This document shows, piece after piece, positions 58,657-64,000 of a stretch of DNA of 64,000 bases (the first letter of the stretch is position 1; each line of letters begins with the position of its first letter). Origin of the DNA: Caballeronia temeraria. Lineage in GTDB: Bacteria; Pseudomonadota; Gammaproteobacteria; Burkholderiales; Burkholderiaceae. The position numbers and the translations under genes were made by a program. Location: positions 28,616-92,615 of the forward strand of contig NZ_FCOI02000031.1 in assembly GCF_001544795.2 (NCBI RefSeq), given 5' to 3'. Below the pieces are notes generated by a model. That model made no database searches and had not been told where the DNA came from. It saw only the letters and a program-made list of their open reading frames with translations.

Positions 58657-59787
58657 TTAGCGCTTGCGTAGCCAGATGCTGGCCCCGGTGTTCTTCAAGC
58701 AGAGGGGCATGTGCTCTTCAAAAAAAACACGGTGGAATTGCTGCATGAACGTGTTGAACATAACGACTTCGAATACCGAGTTGTGTTGCAGAAACGCTCG
58801 TAGCAAGTAGGCTTCGTTCCAAGCACGCCCCTCTTCGATCCAGTCCGCCGGATACTCCATTGGGTAAAAAATATCATGGAAATGCACGAAGACGCCGGAA
58901 GCAAGGGCCGGAAGGACCTTGAACACGATCTCGTTTACGTCGCTGCCCACCTTGCTTACGTGGGTCGAGTCGACGAAAAGAATATCGTTCGCTTCCAGGG
59001 TCTGAAATAATTCAATACCCACGTCCTGAACGCCAGTCGGAATAATTTTGACTCGCTCAGCATCACCTTTTTTTAGCAGTGAGTGAAGTAATTGGGGATA
59101 TGGCTCAATGAAAGTGCAGTCAATTGAATTGTCAAACCAGCGTTCATTAGTATCGAGCAACATGCATGACGAATAACCAGAGCCGATTTCGATCACTCTT
59201 CGAGGTTTCGCATGTCGGATCATCATGTTCAGAAAGATTGCATCCGAATGACCGTACGCTGGATTTTTGTAATGGTAGCGAAATCCAGCGGTCTGCTCGT
59301 CGGGAAAGGGCAGATCTTTATACGCCACACGAAACAATTCCAGGAGGTCTATCTGGCCGCTCTCGTTGAGGTCGACGCCGGGTAGAGTCCGGCCGACATC
59401 GCCATAAATGCGTTCTTTATGTTTTTCGAACTCACTCAACAGTGGAATCGGAGAATAGAAGTGCCCGTTCGGAACGAACGGACGCTCCCCGAAATCGTGG
59501 AGTCTGTCGAATGCATTCTGCGCAACCTTGCGTACTTCGACGATTTCCTGCAAAGCCTTGTCTCTCTCGACCTTGGTTCGCTCGCAGGTTTCGATCGCAA
59601 GATCACGTTCTCTCGTCGCGACGTCGCGCTTTATTATCGCGAGATCACGCTCCTCTATGTACATGCGGCTTCTGTTGTCAGCGTCGTCACGCTCGGCAAG
59701 CAGGGTCGCTCTGGATTCAATTAGCTCCCTAATTGGCTTTACGTTCATGGCAAGCGCTTTAGCTGCCTTCCGCATAAGTGTCGACAT
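58657..59787 (-). CDS. Coiled-coil class I SAM methyltransferase
   Basis: A protein of 376 residues. Residues ~20-105 form a coiled coil with repeats (ERDLAIIKRDVATRERDLAI). The rest is a Methyltransf_24-type domain: VIEIGSGYSSCMLLDTNERW (SAM loop), CTFIEPYPQLLHSLL, ILFVDSTHVSKVGSDVNEIV and GVFVHFHDIFYPMEYP. This group sits in polysaccharide and rhamnan clusters and methylates sugars. It is AT-rich like the gene at 56360 and in the same direction, 224 bases upstream of it. Confidence 0.82.
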   Translation of the reverse strand: MSTLMRKAAKALAMNVKPIRELIESRATLLAERDDADNRSRMYIEERDLAIIKRDVATRERDLAIETCERTKVERDKALQEIVEVRKVAQNAFDRLHDFGERPFVPNGHFYSPIPLLSEFEKHKERIYGDVGRTLPGVDLNESGQIDLLELFRVAYKDLPFPDEQTAGFRYHYKNPAYGHSDAIFLNMMIRHAKPRRVIEIGSGYSSCMLLDTNERWFDNSIDCTFIEPYPQLLHSLLKKGDAERVKIIPTGVQDVGIELFQTLEANDILFVDSTHVSKVGSDVNEIVFKVLPALASGVFVHFHDIFYPMEYPADWIEEGRAWNEAYLLRAFLQHNSVFEVVMFNTFMQQFHRVFFEEHMPLCLKNTGASIWLRKR

Positions 59788-60014
59788 TGATTACTTGTTC
59801 AAGTTTGCAGGTTCGACCGGCAGCACGTTCAACCACGCGCGGCGCCTTCGCAAAAGCGAGCGAGCACAGATACTAACCTCTTACCACAACGCTATCAATT
59901 GTAGATTTAAGCTTGGTTTTCGCGGCGCACCCTCATCTTCCGCGCCGATCTCGCGCACCCAGAACGTACAGCCGTTCGTTGGCTTAGCGGCCTCGTGAGT
60001 CCGCCGTCTTGCGC

Positions 60015-60432
60015 GCAACGAGCGTGATTTCCGTTCACCGAGCCGCCGCCGCAATGCTCGCCACCGGGCAGACCGCGCACGCTCGCGACAACGAGATCAA
60101 TGCGCAGAAGCTTCAGGCCGTGTCCGACGCGGCCGCAAGCGAGGCGCGCGCGGCGATCGCAAAACAGAACGACGCGGCGACGCAGATCGTGGCGCTCGAC
60201 ACGCAGTGGCAACGCCGCAGATTTAGGCGCAAGCGCCGGCCGCGTGGGCGATCGTACCGGTGGCACAGCCGAGCTATCACCTACGTTTGGATCAGCTCTT
60301 TTCGGGATCGTCGACGACGCCGACAGCGACGCCCGTGCAAAAGCCGAAGACCTCCAGCACTACGTCTGCATCCTCCAGCAGCAAGGAGTGATCGCGGGCG
60401 CCTGCGGCCTCACCACCACCGCAAACGAATAA
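60015..60432 (+). pseudogene. Degraded DUF2514/Rz-like phage lysis gene
   Basis: Frame one gives TGQTAHARDNEINAQKLQAV and SEARAAIAKQNDAATQIVAL, the coiled coil of DUF2514/Rz proteins; near 60215 the sense moves to another frame (DDADSDARAKAEDLQHYVC, QQQGVIAGACGL) ending TAA at 60432. No signal or membrane start remains. It is a second, broken lysis gene, not part of the intact cassette at 54549-56114, and shows that the AT-rich genes were put inside phage DNA. Confidence 0.72.
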
Positions 60433-60496
60433 CGTCTGGCACGAAATCTGGAATTCAGTTCCTGTTACAATCCCGGCTCAAAAAAGTGGGGTTTCT

Positions 60497-62788
60497 ATGA
60501 GGATTGAGGGGACAGTACGCAGCGCCATGAAAGCGGAAATGAATACAGATTTCGTCGATTCCCCCGATTTGGATGATTCGACGCTCGTCTCTCGCTCGAC
60601 AAGTACCGGCCGGGCTGATTTTTTGGCGTGCACTCTCGCGATCGTCGCTAGTTGGGCGGCCTTGAATATCCCATTTCTCGTCGGCAAGAGCTACATCCCT
60701 TGGGACAGCATCTACGAGTTCTTCCCTCAGGTTAAGTTTGTTGCCAACGCAATTCGCTCTGGGCAAGGGCCCTGGTGGAACCCGATGATGTTCGGCGGAG
60801 TGCCGGTCCTCGGCGATCCGCAAGGAATGATTTTCTCACCTCATACGGTGATAGCTGTCCTGACTGGCTCCTTGTTCAATCTCACCATCTTCGATTGCAC
60901 GACACTTCTCGCGGAGTTGGTCGGCGCTATCGCCTTGGCTCGCTACGTAAGAACGTACGCCGAAACCAAAATGTTCCCAATCTTGGGAGCGATAGTATTC
61001 ATCGCGGGCGGGGTGGCCACTAGTCGTCTGGAGCATACGCCGCAGATTGTGTCATATGCACTTCTTCCGGTTCAGCTGTTGCTGATTCGAGCTGTTTGTG
61101 AACGGCCTACTGTCGCCCGGGGTGCCTCACTGACGCTGGCGCTGGTCGCAGGGGCGTTAAACTTGAACCAAGTGCTGTTTCTATCAGCGTTCGCTCTATT
61201 TCCTTTCGCCAGTGTGCACGTGATCGAATCGAGAAAGCCTGCAAAGGCCATTCTCGCGTTAGGCATTGCTGGCGTGGCTGCGATGGTCGCGGTGCTGCCT
61301 CTTGCGTCGGCGGTCGCGGAGTTCGTGAAACTGTCCAATCGATCGGCAATGGTCCTAGCCGAGTCTTCGTATGCTTCTTTCCCGTTATTCGATATTGCGA
61401 GTCTGTTTCTACCTGGACTCTACGGCATAAACTCCGGAAAATTTTGGACCCCGACCGACCTGTCGCAAGACTTTCTTTATATCGGCATCGTCCCATTCTT
61501 CATCCTCTTGGTTAGCGCCTGGCGTCTGGATAGGAGCCACTGGACCGCCCGACTTTGCTGGGGCGGCCTCGTCGCATCATTCGTGTTTGCGATGGGCACC
61601 CACACTCCGGTCTACGGGTTTCTCTTCGATCATATCCCTGGATTCTCGTCGTTTCGTAGGCCTGCGGACGGAGCGTATTTCATCAACTTCTTTGTGGCCC
61701 TGCTAATCGGTTCCTTCTGCATGCCGCGTCGCGCTGATATTTCACCGAAGACCGTTGGACGATTTGCAATAGCTGCTGGTGCAGTTGCACTCGTCGCCGT
61801 CTCGCTGGTCCTGTTGTACCGATACGCTGAGCTACGTGGCCAGCTTTATGATCTGTTCAAGGTTGCTGGTCTCTGCGCAATTAGAATCGGTGTATTGCTT
61901 GCGATAGTATTCGTCGCTTATCGCACATCAGGCGAGCGGATCAGGCAATATCTTCCCTTGGTTTTCGTCGTATTCACGATCGTAGACATCGGTCTTGCAG
62001 GGCGCTTCGGCCCGGTCTATGCACCCGCGCTCAAAGATAGTCCGGCTGCAGAAGTCGGTGCGAATCTGCGCACCAAATCCTATGGTGGAGAGCAACTACA
62101 GCAGACGATCGATTTCCTCCAGTCATCGACGCGTGAACCGATGCGGCGCTTTGAGGCTCTCGGTGGTGACCTCGGAAGCGCGATGCCGATCGGATTGGGC
62201 TTGAGCACCCTGCAAGGCTATTCGCCCATCAGATTTGCTGCCTTCGAAAAGACAATTCGTGGAGACAATCTCTCAGTAAGGCCCAAGATATTTACTGACG
62301 AGGCACCGAGCTACGATAACGAGGCATATCGTCGCTTTGGACTCCGGTATGTGATCATCCACCACTACATCGCTGATAACTCTGAGAAGTTCGGCAAGGT
62401 AGGCACCGCTGTTAATGAAGTCAGGAACAGTTTAAAGGCCGGCAGCTGGGCGCACGAGGTACAAGTGCCCGGCATGTACGAGGTATGGTCAATAGACGAT
62501 CGCCTGCCGTATGCGTCGGCACGAACTGATAGCGGCAGTGAACATGCCTGCGATCTCATCAAGTATCAGAACACGAGCGTCTCCGTACGATGCCATGCAA
62601 GTGAGCCCAGCAGGTTGATTCTCGGAGACAACTACGCGCCTGGGTGGAGTGCTTGTGTGAACGGCAATTTCGCCGAAACCGAGCCGTACAACAAATTATT
62701 CAGGTCTGTGCGGATACCGGCTGGGGACGTAGCAGTCACGTTCCGGTATCAGGCCGTGCCGTTTCTAAGAAGACGAACCTGTTCATGA
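60497..62788 (+). CDS. YfhO-type polytopic membrane protein, C-terminus truncated
   Basis: A protein of 763 residues. It has many membrane helices over ~45-500, with WDSIYEFFPQVKFVANAIRS and PWWNPMMFGGVPVLGDPQGM (acidic loop of GT-C-like YfhO proteins), then a periplasmic domain ending LILGDNYAPGWSACVNGNFA and VAVTFRYQAVPF, which is the YfhO ending. YfhO proteins normally go on to a last membrane helix; here RRRTCS and a stop come instead. YfhO aids glycosylation of surface polymers in Gram-positives; the role here is inferred. Start GTG/ATG choice: ATG 60497. Confidence 0.75.
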   Translation: MRIEGTVRSAMKAEMNTDFVDSPDLDDSTLVSRSTSTGRADFLACTLAIVASWAALNIPFLVGKSYIPWDSIYEFFPQVKFVANAIRSGQGPWWNPMMFGGVPVLGDPQGMIFSPHTVIAVLTGSLFNLTIFDCTTLLAELVGAIALARYVRTYAETKMFPILGAIVFIAGGVATSRLEHTPQIVSYALLPVQLLLIRAVCERPTVARGASLTLALVAGALNLNQVLFLSAFALFPFASVHVIESRKPAKAILALGIAGVAAMVAVLPLASAVAEFVKLSNRSAMVLAESSYASFPLFDIASLFLPGLYGINSGKFWTPTDLSQDFLYIGIVPFFILLVSAWRLDRSHWTARLCWGGLVASFVFAMGTHTPVYGFLFDHIPGFSSFRRPADGAYFINFFVALLIGSFCMPRRADISPKTVGRFAIAAGAVALVAVSLVLLYRYAELRGQLYDLFKVAGLCAIRIGVLLAIVFVAYRTSGERIRQYLPLVFVVFTIVDIGLAGRFGPVYAPALKDSPAAEVGANLRTKSYGGEQLQQTIDFLQSSTREPMRRFEALGGDLGSAMPIGLGLSTLQGYSPIRFAAFEKTIRGDNLSVRPKIFTDEAPSYDNEAYRRFGLRYVIIHHYIADNSEKFGKVGTAVNEVRNSLKAGSWAHEVQVPGMYEVWSIDDRLPYASARTDSGSEHACDLIKYQNTSVSVRCHASEPSRLILGDNYAPGWSACVNGNFAETEPYNKLFRSVRIPAGDVAVTFRYQAVPFLRRRTCS

Positions 62789-63079
62789 AAGGAGGGGCCA
62801 TTCCCGATGCCGGCCCGGGCTTCGAGAAGTGCCCCTCGCAAATCCCTTGCGGTCGCAGCGAGCGCACGCCATGTCGATATTGCTTGCGCGCGCGGCGAGC
62901 TCGCCCAGGAGAATGCTGCCATTCTTAGCCATTGTTCGCCGGTGCCTGATCTGTTGCTGCTGCGATCCAGTTCCGGGTGCCCGTACTCGTCGTCGTATTC
63001 GTGGCCGACGCAGTCGCATCTTCCGGACATCCACTGATGAGGCGTGTCGCCAGGCCGCGGATTATGGAATTATGGCTTT
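62789..63079. other. Degraded sequence after the YfhO gene
   Basis: No intact gene. A minus-strand stretch (around 62860-62900) reads SNIDMACARCDRKGFARGT, like the start of a small CxxC protein common near mobile elements, but the frame soon turns Arg/Ser-rich. Looks like joined remnants. Confidence 0.5.
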
Positions 63080-63430
63080 CTATTCTTCTTGCTCGGGCGG
63101 TGGAAGCACCAGCTTTTTGGGCGCGAGCCATTGATACGATGTCATCTGCTCGCCGGCGAATGTGCACTCCATGGCCACAGGTTGCGGGCGCGTCCGCACC
63201 TTAAGTAACGTTGGTGCAAGGGCTTCCTTGGGCAGCGGCACTTCGTAGCTACCTCGGGAAACCACTCGCTGCCCTTCGTGAGAAAACGAACTCCGTTCGC
63301 GCTTGTATTTTGGCAGGTCGCTGGGATAGAGGTCCGCCATTTTTTGCTCACATTGTTCGGCATTCTTGTAGCCGGCGCAGCCGGAAACAAGGGCTGAAGA
63401 TATTGACATCAGCAAGATAGAACGATTCAT
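63080..63430 (-). CDS. Small putative lipoprotein
   Basis: A protein of 116 residues, start MNRSILLMSISSALVSGCAG with lipobox VSGC (Cys18). The mature part (YKNAEQCEQKMADLYPSDLP, VAMECTFAGEQMTSYQWLAP) is a small folded domain with two more Cys. AGGA lies upstream. Function unknown. Confidence 0.72.
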   Translation of the reverse strand: MNRSILLMSISSALVSGCAGYKNAEQCEQKMADLYPSDLPKYKRERSSFSHEGQRVVSRGSYEVPLPKEALAPTLLKVRTRPQPVAMECTFAGEQMTSYQWLAPKKLVLPPPEQEE

Positions 63431-64000
63431 AGAGATTCCTGTCGAGGTTCGGGCGAAGTTCGTGGTTTCATGAAGCTCCAGCCCCCTCCGGTTCCAAGCC
63501 ACGCCCATATCCGTAATTGGCAATCGGTTGGTGGCGCTCATGACCCATCGGTCGGCGATGTAAGTATTTTCTCATTATCAGGTGCTGGGAAGGCCGGGGA
63601 AGAACACGTCACACCGCTCGTGATGAGCGGTCGCGCTTCGGCGCGGGCAGTGCGCAAGCTCGGCGCCAAGGTCCGTCATTGGCAACGAATCGCGGAACCT
63701 CGACGCGGCGCGGTCCGGTTCCTTGCGGCCCTTCTGAAGTGAGAAAAGCAGTAGTTACTGGAGCGAAGGCTCGCTGCGAACGCAACTGTGGCAGTCAACT
63801 CATTCTTACCGGTTTGCGCGGAACCCCCGCAACAACTGTAATCGCTGCCATATGGCCGCTTATGCATATGCCTCGATCGATCGAATACCGCAGGAAAACG
63901 TGTCGTCATCGACGATTTGATAGGGCGGTTTCAAACCGAAGTGCAACGGGGGTTAATGTTTAGTTCTTTGAGGTTGGCTCGCTGAGGCAAGTGTTGCAGC
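63431..64000. other. No supported gene at the right end
   Basis: The open frames in both directions are short, without ribosome sites and Arg/Ala-rich or low in normal protein character. No tRNA, inverted repeat of an insertion element or copy of the tRNA-Sec 3' end was seen. Confidence 0.5.

Larger units (their letters stand above)
17223..60434. mobile_element. Lambda/Mu-chimeric prophage integrated at selC (right end unresolved)
   Basis: Phage genes run without a break from the integrase (17302) to the spanins (56114), with a degraded lysis gene at about 60015-60432. Order: integrase and leftward early genes, immunity region, rightward early genes with origin, late promoter, lambda-type head, Mu-type contractile tail, lysis, cargo. 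The left junction should lie in or just after the tRNA-Sec 3' end. No second copy of GACTCCGGCTGCCTTCCGCC was found by eye to the right, so attR is probably beyond the window and the end given is only that of the last phage-like gene. Confidence 0.88.

Noticed and set aside
56115..64000. Search for the right attachment site (copy of the tRNA-Sec 3' end)
   Set aside because: No copy of GACTCCGGCTGCCTTCCGCC or a clear part of it was found by eye; the junction is probably outside the window. A proper sequence search would be decisive.
1..64000. CRISPR array
   Set aside because: No regularly spaced repeat-spacer pattern; the only regular repeats are the phage operators and the origin iterons.

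Overview
The window is GC-rich, and its housekeeping genes (Anbu proteasome operon, Burkholderia-type porin, formate dehydrogenase-N with its selenocysteine genes, DedA/LssY membrane proteins) point to a betaproteobacterium of the Burkholderiaceae, in the Burkholderia/Paraburkholderia/Caballeronia group. Genus and species cannot be fixed from the sequence alone.

Layout. (1) 1-2070: the end of an Anbu operon (alpha-E protein, a transglutaminase-fold protein lacking its cysteine, the Anbu peptidase). (2) 2098-5015, minus strand: porin with its terminator, and a YihY/BrkB membrane protein with an ElaB/YqjD-like tail. (3) 5280-17222: a formate respiration and selenocysteine block. It holds fdnG (in-frame UGA plus SECIS hairpin), fdnH, fdnI, fdhE, selA, selB, two DedA-type membrane protein genes and the tRNA-Sec gene selC. 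So the enzyme that needs selenocysteine and almost all the factors that insert it lie together; only selD is not seen. (4) From 17223: a prophage integrated just 3' of selC, with the integrase gene facing the tRNA.

The prophage is laid out like lambda. The early left operon (17302-23268) runs leftward from a strong promoter with operators. An immunity region (23391-25600) has a cI-type repressor, a YdaS/Cro-type regulator and at least four copies of one operator sequence (AAAC-N4-GTTT). A rightward early operon follows, with an antirepressor and an O-like replication gene that carries an iteron origin inside it, then nuclease-like and small genes. A late promoter followed by two terminators starts the late genes. 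The head module is lambda-type (Nu1/A terminase, W, B, C-type protease, D, E). The tail module is Mu-type and contractile (sheath, tube, gp41, DNA circulation protein, gpP, gp45 to gp48). Lysis genes come last: holin, lambda R-like endolysin and overlapping spanins. The gp45 spike gene has an in-frame UGA, so the prophage may be defective.

Right of the lysis genes (56360-62788) lie more AT-rich genes that look like surface glycan functions: a GT-C type membrane glycosyltransferase, a coiled-coil methyltransferase and a YfhO-type membrane protein. A frameshifted lysis-gene remnant sits between them. They are probably cargo (lysogenic conversion genes) or part of a composite island. No copy of the tRNA-Sec 3' end was found by eye on the right, so the far junction is probably outside the window. 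A small lipoprotein gene and about 570 bases with no supported gene close the window.
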